DNA of 64,000 bases from Coriaria nepalensis (taxonomy: Eukaryota > Streptophyta > Magnoliopsida > Cucurbitales > Coriariaceae). Every line of letters begins with the position of its first letter. The first letter of the stretch is position 1. Of the stretch, positions 36,601 to 49,862 are shown piece by piece. The stretch spans positions 13,349,209-13,413,208 of the forward strand of contig CP114482.1 in NCBI GenBank assembly GCA_027186245.1. Direction: 5' to 3'. The notes beneath the pieces were generated by a model. It saw only the letters and a list, made by a program, of their open reading frames with translations, was not told the DNA's origin and did no database searches. A program made the translations under genes and the position numbers.

Positions 36601-39600
36601 ACATAACTTGTAATTAATCTATTGAAGACAACAATGCATTATTTTTGCGTTAAAAAGCATATCACTCTGTCTTTTCAATCATTAAATTGTTTGAAGGCTC
36701 TTCGAACCAATTCTATTTTTGCATTTAAAACGCGACTTTCATGCATAACTTGCAATTGATCTATTGATGGCAACTATGTATTTTTTAGCGTTAAAGTCAT
36801 ATTTTCGCATCTCTTTTTGTCAGTAAATCATTCTAATTCACTTCGAACGAAATTCGGCCTTTAAACATGACTTTTGTTCGTAACTTGCAGTTGATCTATT
36901 GAAGGCAACAATGCATTTGTTTTGCCTTAAAGTCATGTCACTGAGTCTCTTCTAGTCATTAAATCATTCTAAATTAATTCGAACTAATTCTATTTTTGCC
37001 CTTCAAAAATTATTTTCTTACATAACCTGTAATTAATCTATTGAAGACAACAATGCATTATTTTAGCGTTAAAAAGCATATCACTCAGTCTTTTCAATCA
37101 TTAAATTGTTTCAAGGCACTTCGAACCAATTCTCTTTTTGCATTTACAACGCGAATTTCATGCATAACTTGTAATTGATCTATTGATGGCAACTAAGCAT
37201 TTGTTTAGACTTAAAGTCATATTTTTGCGTCTCTTTTTGTCAGTAAATCATTCTAAATCACTTCGAACGAAATTCGGCCTTTAAACATGACTTTCGTGCG
37301 TAACTTGCAGTTGATCTATTGAAGGCAACAATGCATTTGTTTAGCCTTAAAGTCATGTCACTGAGTCTCTTCGAATCATTAAATCATTCTAAATTAATTC
37401 GAACGAATTCTATTTTTGCCCTTCAAACATTATTTTCTTACATAACTTGTAATTAATCTATTGAAGACGACAATGCATTATTTTAGCGTTAAAAAGCAAA
37501 TCACTCAGTCTTTTCAATCATTAAATTGTTTGAAGGACTTCGAAACAATTCTCTTTTTGCATTTAGAACGCGACTTTCATGCATAACTTGCAATTGATCT
37601 ATTGATGGCAACTATGCATTTTTTAGCGTTAAAGTCATATTTTTGCGTCTCTTTTTGTCAGTAAATCATTCTAAATCACTTCGAACGAAATTTGGCCTTT
37701 AAACATGACTTTCGTGCGTAACTTGCAGTTGATCTATTGAAGGCAACAATGCATTTGTTTAGCCTTAAAGTCATGTCATTGAGTCTCTTCTAGTCATTAA
37801 ATCATTCTAAATTAATTCGAATGAATTCTATTTTTGCCCTTCAAACATTATTTTCTTACATAACCTGTAATTAATCTATTGAAGACAACAATGCATTATT
37901 TTAGCGTTGAAAAGCATATCACTCTGTCTTTTCAATCATTAAATTGTTTGAAGGCTCTTCGAAGCAATTCTATTTTTGCATTTAGAATGCGACTTTCATG
38001 CATAACTTGTAATTGATCTATTGATGGCAACTATGCATTTTTTTAGCCTTAAATTCATATTTTTCCGTCTCTTTTTGTCTGTAAATCATTTTAAATCACT
38101 CCGAACGAAATTCGGCCTTTAAACATGACTTTCGTGCGTAACTTGCAGTTGATCTATTGAAGGCAACAATGCATTTGTTTAGCCTTAAAGTCATGTCACT
38201 GAGTCTCTTCTAGTCATTAAATCATTCTAAATTAATTCGAACGAATTCTATTTTTTCCCTTCAAACATTATTTTCTTACATAACTTGTAATTAATCTTTT
38301 GAAGACAACAATGCATTATTTTAGCGTTAAAAAGCATATCACTCTGTCTTTTCAATCATTAAATTGTTTGAAGGCTCTTCGAAGCAATTCTATTTTTGCA
38401 TTTAAAACGCGACTTTCATGCATAACTTGCAATTGATCTATTGATGGCAACTATGCATTTTTTAGCCTTAAAGTCATATTTTTGCGTCTCTTTTTGTCAG
38501 TAAATCATTCTAAATCACATCGAACAAAATTCGGCCTTTAAACATGACTTTCGTGCGTAACTTGCAGTTGATCTATTGAAGGCAACAATGCATTTGTTTA
38601 GCCTTAAAGTCATATCACTGAGTCTCTTCTAGTCATTAAATCATTCTAAATTAATTCGAACGAATTCTATTTTTGCCCTTCAAACATTATTTTCTTACAT
38701 AACTTGTAATTTATCTATTGAAGACAACAATGCATAATTTTAGCATTAAAAAGCATATCACTCAGTCTTTTCAATCATTAAATTGTTTGAAGGCACTTCG
38801 AACCAATTCTCGTTTTGCATTTAAAACGCCACTTTCATGCATAACTTGCACTTGATCTATTGAAGGCGACTATTCATTTTTTAGCCTTAAAGTCATATTA
38901 TTGCGTCTCTTTCAATCAGTAAATCATTCTAAATCACTTCGAACGAAATTCGGCCTTTAAGCATGACTTTCGTGCGTAACTTGCAGTTGATCTATTGAAG
39001 GCAACAATGCATTTGTTTAGCCTTAAAGTCATGTCACTGAGTCTCTTCTAGTCATTAAATCATTCTACATTAATTCGAACGAATTCTATTTTTGCCCTTC
39101 AAACATTATTTTCTTACATAACTTGTAATTAATCTATTGAAGACGACAATGCACTATTTTAGCGTTAAAAAGCATATCACTCAGTCTTTTCAATCATTAA
39201 ATTGTTTGAAGGACTTCGAACCAATTCTCTTTTTGCATTTAGAACGCGACTTTCATGCATAACTTGCAATTGATCTATTGATGGCAACTATGCATTTTTT
39301 AGCCTTCAATTCATATTTTCCGTCTCTTTTTGTCAGTAAATCATTCTAAATCACTTTGAACGAAATTCGGCCTTTAAACATGACTTTCGTGCGTAACATG
39401 CAGTTGATCTATTGAAGGCAACAATGCATTTGTTTAGCCTTAAAGTCATGTCACTGAGTCTCTTCTAGTCATTAAATCATTCTAAATTAATTCGAACGAA
39501 TTCTATTTTTGCCCTTCAAACATTATTTTCTTACATAACTTGTAATTAATCTATTGAAGACGACAATGCACTATTTTAGCGTTAAAATGCATATCACTCA

Positions 39601-39691
39601 GTCTTTTCAATCTTTAAATTGTTTGAAGGACTTCGAACCAATTCTCTTTTTGCATTTAGAACGCGACTTTCATGCATAACTTGCAATTGAT
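33669..39691 (+). repeat. Heterogeneous distal part of class 1
   Basis: Units here carry more private changes than those upstream: CCCTTTTGAACATT at 35,741, GTTGACTATTG (2-bp loss) at 34,797, CTATTGGAGGCAAC near 35,782 and TATACATC near 35,937. A monomers more often end CTTGCAG or CATGCAG than CCCGCAG. No long recent duplications stand out. It abuts the class boundary and looks like an older, less homogenised edge. No gene is present. Confidence 0.65.
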
Positions 39692-39826
39692 CTATTGATG
39701 GCAACTATGCATTTTTTTGCCTTAAAGTCATATTTTTGCGTCTCTTTTTCTCAGTAAATCATTCTGAATCACATCGAACGAATTTCGGCCTTTAAACATG
39801 ACTTTTGTGCGTAACTTGCAAATGAT
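39692..39826 (+). repeat. Hybrid A/C' monomer at the class 1 / class 2 boundary
   Basis: The monomer begins as class 1 A (CTATTGATGGCAACTATGC, CATATTTTTGCG, TTCGGCCTTTAAACATGAC). It ends with the class 2 C' terminus CTTGCAAATGAT and is followed directly by an A' monomer at 39,827, where B would be expected. The A-type start at 39,692 and the A'-type start at 39,827 are only 135 bp apart; like types are otherwise about 420 bp apart. The switch from A to C' sequence lies between about 39,806 and 39,820, in the shared GTAACTTGCA block. I infer an unequal or illegitimate exchange between an A and a C' monomer that joined the two HOR classes. Confidence 0.85.
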
Positions 39827-41159
39827 CTATTGAAGGCAACTATGCATTTTTTAGCCTTAAAGTCGTATAATTGCGTCTCTTTCAGTCATTAAATCATTCT
39901 CAATCACTTCGAACAAACTTCACACTTTAAACATGACTTCCATGCATAACTTGCACTTTATCTACTGAAAGCAACAATGCAATTGTTTAGCCTTATTGTC
40001 ATGTCATTGAGTCTCTTGTAGTGATTAAATCCTTCAAAATAAATTGGAACGAATTATACTTTCGCGCTTCAAACCTTATTTTCTTATATGACTTGCAATT
40101 AATCTATTACGGACAACAATGCATTATTTTTACCAAAAAAAGCATGTCATTCAGTCTTTTCATATCATTAAATTATTTGAAAGCATGTCGAACCAATTCT
40201 ATTTTTGCACTTAAAACCCGACTTTCGTGCATAACTTGCAAATGATCTATTGAAGGCAACTATGCATTTTTTTTAGGCTTAAAGTCGTATGATTGCGTCT
40301 CTTTCAGTCATTAAATCATTCTAAATCACTTAAAACGAACTTCACACTTTAAACATGACTTCCATGCATAACTTGCACTTGATCTATTGAAGGCAACAAT
40401 GCAATTGTTTAGCCTTAAAATCATGTCATTGAGTCTCTTGTAGTGATTAAGTCATTCTAAATAAATTCGAACAAATTCTATTTTCTTCTTTCAAACGTGA
40501 TTTTCTTACATAACTTGCAATTCATTTATTGCAGACAACGATGCATTATTTTAGGCTGAAAAAGCATATCATTCAGTCTTTTCATATCATTAAATTATTT
40601 GAAAGCACGTCGAACCAATTCTATTTTTGCATTTAAAACACGACTTTCGTGCATAACTTGCAAATGATCTATTGAAGGCAACTATGCATTTTTTTAGCCT
40701 TAAAGTCGTATAATTGCGTCTCTTTCAGTCATTAAATCATTCTAAATCACTTCGAACAAACTTCACACTTTAAACATGACTTCCATGCATAACTTGCAGT
40801 TGATCTATTGAAGGCAACAATGCAATTGTTTAGCCTTAAAATCATGTCATTGAGTCTCTTGTAGTGATTAAATCCTTCAAAATAAATTGGAACGAATTCT
40901 ACTTTCGCCTTTTAAACATGATTTTCTTATATAACTTGCAATTAATTTATTGCAGACAACAATGCATTATTTTTGCCTTAAAAAGCCTATTATTCTGTCT
41001 TTTCATATCATTAAATTATTTGAAAGCACGTCGAACGAATTATATTTTTGCATTTAAAACACGACTTTCATGCATAACTTGCAAATGATCTATTGAAGGC
41101 ACCTATGCATTTTTTTAGACTTAAAGTCGTATAATTGCGTCTCTTTCAGTCATTAAATC

Positions 41160-43760
41160 ATTCTAAATCACTTCGAACGAAATTCGCATTTTAAACATGA
41201 ATTTCGTGCATAACTTGCACTTGATCTATTGTAGGCAACAATGCATGTGTTTAGCCTTAAAATAATGTCATTGAGTCTCTTGTAGTGATTAAGTTATTCT
41301 AAATAAATTCGAACGAATTCTGTTTTCGCTCTTCAAACATGATTTTCTTACATAACTTACAAATAATCTTTTGCAGACAACAATGCATTATTTTAGCCTT
41401 AAAATGCATATCATTCAGTCTTTTCATATCATTATATTATTTGAAAGCACATCGAACGAATTCTATTTTTCCAATTAAAACACGACTTTCATGCATAACT
41501 TGCAAATGATCTATTGATGGCAACTATGAATTTTTTTAGACTTAAAGTCGTATAATTGCGTCTCTTTCAGCCATTAAATAATTCTAAATCACTTCGAACA
41601 AAATTCGCATTTTAAACATGAATTTCGTGCATAACTTGCACTTGATCTATTGTAGGCAACAATGCATTTGTTTAGCCTTAAAATCATCTCATTGAGTCTC
41701 TTGTAGTGATTAAGTCATTCTAAATAAATTCGAATGAATTCTATTTTCGCCCGACAAACATGATTTTCTTATAAAACCTGCAAATTATCTTTCGCAGACA
41801 ACAATGCATTATTTTAGCCTCAAAATGCATATCATTAAGTCTTTTCATATCATTATATTATTTGAAAGCACATCGAACCAATTCTATTTTTGCATTTAAA
41901 ACACGACTTTCATGCATAACTTGCAAATGATCTATTGATGGCAACTATGAATTTTTTTAGACTTAAAGTCGTATAATTGCGTCTCTTTCGGCCATTAAAT
42001 CATTCTAAATCACTTCGAACGAAATTCGCATTTTAAACATGAATTTCGTGCAACACTTGCACTTGATCTATTGTAGGCAACAATGGATTTGTTTAGCCTT
42101 AAAATCATGTCATTGAGTCTCTTGTACTGATTAAATCATTCTAAATTAATTCGAAGAAATTCGATTTTCGCCCTTCAAACATGATTTTCTTACATAACTT
42201 GCAATTAATCTATTGCAGACAACGATGCATGATTTTAGCCTGAAAAAGCATATCATTTAGTCTTTTCATATCATTAAATTATTTGAAAGCACGTCGAACC
42301 AATTATATTTTTGCATTTAAAACACGACTTTCGTGCATAACTTGCAAAAGATCTATTGAAGGCAACTATGCATTTTTTTAGACTTAAAGTCGTATAATTG
42401 CGTCTCTTTCAGTCATTAAATCATTCTAAATCACTTCGTACGAAATTCGCATTTTAAACATAAATTTCGTGCATAACTTGCACTTGATCTATTGTAGGCA
42501 ACAATGCATTTGTTTAGCCTTAAAATCATGTCATTGAGTCTCTTGTAGTGATTAAGTCATTCTAAATAAATTCGAACAAATTCTAGTTTCGCCCTTCAAA
42601 CACGATTTTCTTACATAACTTGCAAATAATCTATTGCAGACAACAGTGCATTATTTTAGCCTGAAAAAGCATATCATTTAGTCTTTTCATATCGATAAAT
42701 TATTTGAAAGCACGCTGAACCATTCTATTTTTCCATTTAAAACACGACTTTCATGCATAACTTGCAAATGATCTATTGAAGGCAAATATGCATTTTTTTA
42801 GCCTTAAAGTCGTATAATTACGTCTCTTTCAACCATTAAATAATTCTAAATCACTTCGAACAAAATTCGCATTTTAAACATGAATTTCGTGCATAACTTG
42901 CACTTGATCTATTGTAGGCAACAATGCATTTGTTTAGCCTTAAAATCATGTCATTGAGTCTCTTGTAGTGATTAAGTCATTCTAAATAAATTCGAACGAA
43001 TTCTATTTTCGCCCGACAAACATGATTTTCTTATATAACTTGCAAATTATCTTTTGCAGACAACAATGCATTATTTTAGCCTTAAAATGCATATCATTCA
43101 GTCTTTTCATATCATTATATTATTTGAAAGCACATCGAACGAATTCTATTTTTGCATTTCAAACACGACTTTCATGCATAACTTGCAAATGATCTATTGA
43201 TGGCAACTATGAATTTTTTTAGACTTAAAGTCGTATAATTGCGTCTCTTTCAGCCATTAAATAATTCTAAATCACTTCGAACAAAATTCGCATTTTAAAC
43301 ATGAATTTCGTGCATAACTTGCACTTGATCTATTGTAGGCAACAATGGATTTGTTTAGCCTTAAAATCATGTCATTGAGTCTCTTGTACTGATTAAATCA
43401 TTCTAAATTAATTCGAACGAATTCGATTTTCGCCCTTCGAACATGATTTTCTCACATAACTTGCAATTAATTTGTTGCAGACAACGATGCATGATTTTAG
43501 CCTGAAAAAGCATATCATTTAGTCTTTTCATATCATTAAATTATTTGAAAGCACGTCGAACCAATTATATTTTTGCATTTAAAACACGACTTTCGTGCAT
43601 AACTTGCAAAAGATCTATTGAAGGCAACTATGCATTTTTTTAGACTTAAAGTCATATAACTGCGTCTCTTTCAGTCATTAAATCATTCTAAATCACTTGG
43701 AACGAAATTCGCATTTTAAACATGAATTTCGTGCATAACTTGCACTTGATCTATTGTAGG
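41160..43760 (+). repeat. Run of seven consecutive units with A'1-type A' monomers
   Basis: A' monomers fall into two subtypes by their 3' half. A'1 has TTCGCATTTTAAACATGAAT and TTTCGTGC. A'2 has CTTCACACTTTAAACATGAC and TTCCATGC. From about 41,186 to 43,707 seven units in succession are A'1; elsewhere in class 2 the two subtypes are interspersed. This suggests a local single-unit amplification. Confidence 0.75.
42381..42391. other. GACTT-A-AAGTC dyad of class 2 A' (example)
   Basis: Many A' monomers have TTTAGACTTAAAGTCGTA, containing an 11-bp inverted repeat with a single-base centre. Class 1 A and other A' copies read GCCTTAAAGTC or GGCTTAAAGTC, which pair less well. It is a class 2 subtype marker with possible but unproven function. 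Confidence 0.65.
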
Positions 43761-44959
43761 CAACAATGCATTTGTTTAGCGTTAAAATCATGTCATTGAG
43801 TCTCCTGTAGTGATTAAGTCATTCTAAATAAATTCGAACGGATTCTATTTTCTCCTTTCAAACGTGATTTTCTTACATAACTTGCAATTCATCTATTGCA
43901 GACAACGATGCATTATTTTAGCCTGAAAGAGCATATCATTCAGTCTTTTCATATCATTAAATTATTTGACAGCACGTCGAACCAATTCTATTTTTGCATT
44001 TAAAACACGTCTTTCGTGCATAACTTGCAAATGATCTATTTAAAGGCAACTATGCATTTTTATAGCCTTAACGTCGTATAATTGCGTCTCTTTCAGTCCT
44101 TAAATCATTCTAAATCACTTCGAACAAACTTTACACTTTAAACATGACTTCCATGCATAACTTGCAGTTGATCTATTGAAGGCAACAATGCAATTGTTTA
44201 GCCTTAAAATCATGTCATTGAGTCTCTTGTAGTGATTAAGTCATTCTAAATAAATTGGAACGAATTCTACTTTCGCCTTTTAAACATGATTTTCTTATAT
44301 AACTTGCAAATAATCTATTGCGGACAACAGTGCATTATTTTAGCCTTAAAATGCATATCGTTCAGTCTTTTCATATCATTATATTATTTGAAAGTAGATC
44401 AAACCATTCTATTTTTGCATTAAAACACGACTTTCATGCATAACTTGCAAATGATCTATTGAAGGCAACTATGCATTTTTTTAGACTTAAGGTCATATAA
44501 TTGCGTCTCTTTCAGTCATTAACTCATTCTAAATCACTTGGAACGAAATTCGCATTTTAAACATGAATATCGTGCATAACTTGCACTTGATCTATTGTAG
44601 GCAACAATGCATTTGTTTAGCGTGAAAATCATGACATTGAGTCTCTTGTACTGATTAAATCATTCTAAATTAATTCGAACAAATTCTATTTTTGCCCTTC
44701 AAACATCATTTTCTTACATAACTTGCAATTAATCTATTGCAGACAATGATGCATTATTTTAGCCGGAAAAAGCATATCATTTAGTCTTTTCATATCATTA
44801 AATTATTTGACAGCACGTCGAACCAATTCTATTTTTGCATTTAAAACACTACTTTCATGCATAACTTGCAAATGATCTATTGAAGGCAACTATGCATTTT
44901 TTTAGCCTTAAAGTCGTATAATTGCGCCTCTTTCAGTCATTAAATCATTCTAAATCACT

Positions 44960-46643
44960 TCGAACAAACTTCACCCTTTAAACACGAGTTCCATGCATAA
45001 CTTGCACTTGATCTATTGAAGGCAACAATGCAATTGTTTAGCCTTAAAATCATGTCATTGAGTCTCTTGTAGTGATTACATCCTTGAAAATAAATTGGAA
45101 CGAATTCTACTTTCGCCCTTCAAACATCATTTTCTTATATGACTTGCAATTAATCTATTGCTGACAACAATGCACTATTTTTGCTTAAAAAAGCATATCA
45201 TTCAGTCTTTTCATATCATTAAATTATTTGAAAGCACGTCGAGCCAATTCTATTTGTGCACTTAAAACACGACTTTCGTGCATAACTTGCAAATGATCTA
45301 TCGAAGGCAACTATGCATTTTTTTAGGCTTAAAGTCGTATGATTGCGCCTCTTTCAGTCATTAAATCATTCTAAATCACTTCGAACGAACTTCACACTTT
45401 AAACATGACTTCCATGCATAACTTGAACTTGATCTATTGAAGGCAACAATGCAATTGTTTAGCCTTAAAATCATGTCATTGAGTCTCTTGTAGTGATTAA
45501 GTCATTCTAAATAAATTCGAACGAATTCTATTTTCTCCTTTCAAACGTGATTTTCTTACATAACTTGCAATTCATCTATTGCAGACAACGATGCATTATT
45601 TTAGCTGGAAAAAGCATATCATTTAGTCTTTTCATCTCATTAAATTATTTGAAAGCACGTCGAACCAATTCTATTTTTGCACTTAAAACACGACTATCGT
45701 GCATAACTTGCAAATGATCTATTGAAGGTAACTTTGCATTTTTTTAGCCTTAAAGTCGTATAACTGCGTCTCTTTCAGTCATTAAATCATTCTAAATCAC
45801 TTCGAACATACTTCACACTTTAAACACGAGTTCCATGCATAACTTGCACTTGATCTATTGAAGGCAACAATGCAATTGTTTAGCCTTAAAATCATGTCAT
45901 TGAGTCTCTTGTAGTTATTACATTCTTGAAAATAAATTGGAACGAATTCTACTTTCGCCCTTCAAACATCATTTTCTTATATGACTTGCAATTAATCTAT
46001 TGCCGACAACAATGCATTATTTTTGCTTAAAAAAGCATATCATTCAGTCTTTTCATATCATTAAATTATTTGAAAGCACGTCGAGCCAATTCTATTTGTG
46101 CACTTAAAACACGACTTTCGTGCATAACTTGCAAATGATCTATCGAAGGCAACTATGCATTTTTTTAGGCTTAAAGTCATATGATTGCGCCTCTTTCAGT
46201 CATTAAATCATTCTAAATCACTTCGAACGAACTTCACACTTTAAACATGACTTCCATGCATAACTTGAACTTGATCTATTGAAGGCAACAATGCAATTGT
46301 TTAGCCTTAAAATCATGTCATTGAGTCTCTTGTAGTGATTAAGTCATTCTAAATAAATTCGAACGAATTCTATTTTCTCTTTTCAAACGTGATTTTCTTA
46401 CATAACTTGCAATTCATCTATTGCAGACAACGATGCATTATTTTAGCTGGAAAAAGCATATCATTTAGTCTTTTCATATCATTAAATTATTTGAAAGCAC
46501 GTCGAACCAATTCTATTTTTGCACTTAAAACACGACTATCGTGCATAACTTGCAAATGATCTATTGAAGGTAACTTTGCATTTTTTTAGCCTTAAAGTCG
46601 TATAACTGCGTCTCTTTCAGTCATTAAATCATTCTAAATCACT
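44960..46643 (+). repeat. Two-HOR tandem duplication (842 bp each)
   Basis: The halves 44,960-45,801 and 45,802-46,643 share TTAAACACGAGTTCC or its immediate context, TTGAAAATAAATTGG, GAGCCAATTCTATTTGTGC, ATAACTTGAACTTG (45,419 and 46,261) and GAAGGTAACTTTGC. They differ by a few substitutions. Confidence 0.8.
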
Positions 46644-47339
46644 TCGAACAAACTTCACACTTTAAACATGACTTCCATGCATAACTTGCAGTTGATCTAT
46701 TGAAGGCAACAATGCAATTGTTTAGCCGTAAAATCATGTCATTGAGTCTCTTGTAGTGATTAAGTCATTCTAAATAAATTCGAACGAATTCGAATTTCTC
46801 CTCTGAAACGTGATTTTCTTACATAACTTGCAATTCATCTATTGCAGACAACGATTCATGATTTTAGCCTGAAAAAGCATATCATTCAGTCTTTTCATAT
46901 CATTAAATTATTTGAAAGCACGCCGAACGAATTCTACTTTTGCATTTAAAACACGACTTTCGTGCATAACTTGGAAATGATCTATTGAAGGCAAATATGC
47001 ATTTTTTTTTAGCCTTAAAGTCGTATAATTGCGTCTCTTTCAGTCACTAAATCATTCTAAATCACTTCGAACGAAATTCGCATTTTAAACATGAATTTCG
47101 TGCAGAACATGCACTTGATCTATTGTAGGCAACAATGCATTTGTTTAGCCTTAAAATCATGTCATTGAGTCTCTTGTAGTGATTAAGTCATTCTAAATAA
47201 ATTCGAACGAATTCTATTTTCGCCCTTCAAACATGATTTTCTTACATAACTTGCAAATAATCTATTGCAGACAACAGTGCATTATTTTAGCCTTAAAATG
47301 CATATCATTTAGTCTTTTCATATCATTATATTATTTGAA

Positions 47340-48601
47340 AGCACGCCGAACCAATTCTATTTTTGCATTTAAACACGACTTTCATACATAACTTGCAAAT
47401 GATCTATTGAAGGCAACTATGCATTTTTTTAGACTTAAAGTCATATAATTGCGTCTCCTTCAGTCATTAAATCATTCTAAATCACTTGGAACGAATAATC
47501 GCATTTTAAACATGAATTTCATGCATAACTTGCACTTGATCTATTGTAGGCAACAATGCATTTATTTAGCGTTAAAATCATGTCATTGAGTCTTTTGTAC
47601 TGATTAAATCATTCTAAATTAATTCGAACGAATTCTATTTTTGCCCTTCAAACATCATTTTCTTACATAACTTGCAATTAATCTATTGCAGACAACGATG
47701 CATTATTTTAGCCGGAAAAAGCATATCATTTAGTCTTTTCATATCATTAAATTATTTGAAAGCACGTCGAACCAATTCTATTTTTGCATTTAAAACACGA
47801 CTTTCATGCATAACTTGCAAATGATCTATTGAAGGCAACTATGCATTTTTTTAGCCATAAAATCGTATAATTGCGCCTCTTTGAGTCATTAAATCATTCT
47901 AAATCACTTCGAACAAACTTCACACTTTAAACACGACTTCCATGCATAACTTGCACTTGATCTATTGAAGGCAACAATGCAATTGTTTAGCCTTAAAATC
48001 ATGTCATTGAGTCTCTTGTAGTGATTACATCCTTGAAAATAAATTGGAACGAATTCTACTTTCGCCCTTCAAACATCATTTTCTTATATGACTTGCAATT
48101 AATCTATTGCCGACAACAATGCATTATTTTAGCCTTAAACTGCATATCGTTCAGTCTTTCCATATCATTATATTATTTGAAAGCAGATCAAACCATTCTA
48201 TTTTTGCATTAAAACATGACTTTCATGCATAACTTGCAAATGATCTATTGAAGGCAACTATGCATTTTTTTAGGCTTAAAGTCGTATGATTGCACCTCTT
48301 TCAGTCATTAAATCATTCTAAATCACTTCGAACGAACTTCACACTTTAAACATGACTTCCATGCATAACTTGAACTTGATCTATTGAAAGCAACAATGCA
48401 ATTGTTTAGCCTTAAAATCATGTCATTGAGTCTCTTGTAGTGATTAAGTCATTCTAAATAAATTCGAACGAATTCTATTTTCTCCTTTCAAACGTGATTT
48501 TCTTACATAACTTGCAATTCATCTATTGCAGACAACGATGCATTATTTTAGCCGGAAAAAGCATATCATTTAGTCTTTTCATATCATTAAATTATTTGAA
48601 A
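47340..48601 (+). repeat. 1,261-bp tandem duplication, copy 1
   Basis: This three-HOR segment is repeated immediately after itself at 48,602-49,862. Shared private variants include GCACGCCGAACC, TTTAAACACGACTTTCATAC, ACGAATAATCGC (47,491 and 48,752), TTGCACCTC and TTAAACTGCATATCG. I saw only one or two differences over the pair, for example AAATTCGAACG against AAGTTCGAACG near 49,721. The copies are directly adjacent, as expected for a single unequal exchange. Confidence 0.88.
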
Positions 48602-49862
48602 GCACGCCGAACCAATTCTATTTTTGCATTTAAACACGACTTTCATACATAACTTGCAAATGATCTATTGAAGGCAACTATGCATTTTTTTAGACTTAAA
48701 GTCATATAATTGCGTCTCCTTCAGTCATTAAATCATTCTAAATCACTTGGAACGAATAATCGCATTTTAAACATGAATTTCATGCATAACTTGCACTTGA
48801 TCTATTGTAGGCAACAATGCATTTATTTAGCGTTAAAATCATGTCATTGAGTCTTTTGTACTGATTAAATCATTCTAAATTAATTCGAACGAATTCTATT
48901 TTTGCCCTTCAAACATCATTTTCTTACATAACTTGCAATTAATCTATTGCAGACAACGATGCATTATTTTAGCCGGAAAAAGCATATCATTTAGTCTTTT
49001 CATATCATTAAATTATTTGAAAGCACGTCGAACCAATTCTATTTTTGCATTTAAAACACGACTTTCATGCATAACTTGCAAATGATCTATTGAAGGCAAC
49101 TATGCATTTTTTTAGCCATAAAATCGTATAATTGCGCCTCTTTGAGTCATTAAATCATTCTAAATCACTTCGAACAAACTTCACACTTTAAACACGACTT
49201 CCATGCATAACTTGCACTTGATCTATTGAAGGCAACAATGCAATTGTTTAGCCTTAAAATCATGTCATTGAGTCTCTTGTAGTGATTACATCCTTGAAAA
49301 TAAATTGGAACGAATTCTACTTTCGCCCTTCAAACATCATTTTCTTATATGACTTGCAATTAATCTATTGCCGACAACAATGCATTATTTTAGCCTTAAA
49401 CTGCATATCGTTCAGTCTTTCCATATCATTATATTATTTGAAAGCAGATCAAACCATTCTATTTTTGCATTAAAACATGACTTTCATGCATAACTTGCAA
49501 ATGATCTATTGAAGGCAACTATGCATTTTTTTAGGCTTAAAGTCGTATGATTGCACCTCTTTCAGTCATTAAATCATTCTAAATCACTTCGAACGAACTT
49601 CACACTTTAAACATGACTTCCATGCATAACTTGAACTTGATCTATTGAAAGCAACAATGCAATTGTTTAGCCTTAAAATCATGTCATTGAGTCTCTTGTA
49701 GTGATTAAGTCATTCTAAATAAGTTCGAACGAATTCTATTTTCTCCTTTCAAACGTGATTTTCTTACATAACTTGCAATTCATCTATTGCAGACAACGAT
49801 GCATTATTTTAGCCGGAAAAAGCATATCATTTAGTCTTTTCATATCATTAAATTATTTGAAA
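48602..49862 (+). repeat. 1,261-bp tandem duplication, copy 2
   Basis: This is the second member of the tandem pair. Beyond 49,862 the sequence reads GCACGTCGAACC and leaves the copied block. Confidence 0.88.

Larger units (their letters stand above)
1..39691 (+). repeat. Class 1 HOR domain (A-B-C), about 94 units
   Basis: This domain is built from A (135 bp), B (142 bp) and C (142 bp) monomers. Diagnostic class 1 words are CTATTGATGGCAACTATGC at the start of A, GTCATATTTTTGCG in A, CTCTTCTAGTCATTAAATC in B and ATTTAGAACGCGACTTTC or ATTTAAAACGCGAC in C. Dividing the domain length by about 419.3, after removing two extra hybrid monomers and small indels, gives about 94 units. Neighbouring units differ by scattered substitutions and by a few alternative words: CCCGCAG or CTTGCAG at the end of A, TTTTTGCCC or TTTTCGCCC in B, and CACATCG or CTCTTCG in C. 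Shared combinations of these variants reveal multi-unit duplications. No gene or inserted element interrupts it. Confidence 0.95.

Noticed and set aside
40021..40245. Open reading stretch of 74 codons, with similar ones at 40,864-41,088, 48,021-48,212, 49,282-49,473 and 25,125-25,307
   Set aside because: They start at GTG or TTG, not ATG. They recur exactly where satellite monomers recur (48,021 and 49,282 are copies within the 1,261-bp duplication). They cross monomer borders and have composition like the rest of the repeat. They are chance openings in satellite DNA.
39000..41000. Boundary between satellite and unique sequence
   Set aside because: Both sides are the same satellite superfamily in the same orientation; only the HOR class changes.
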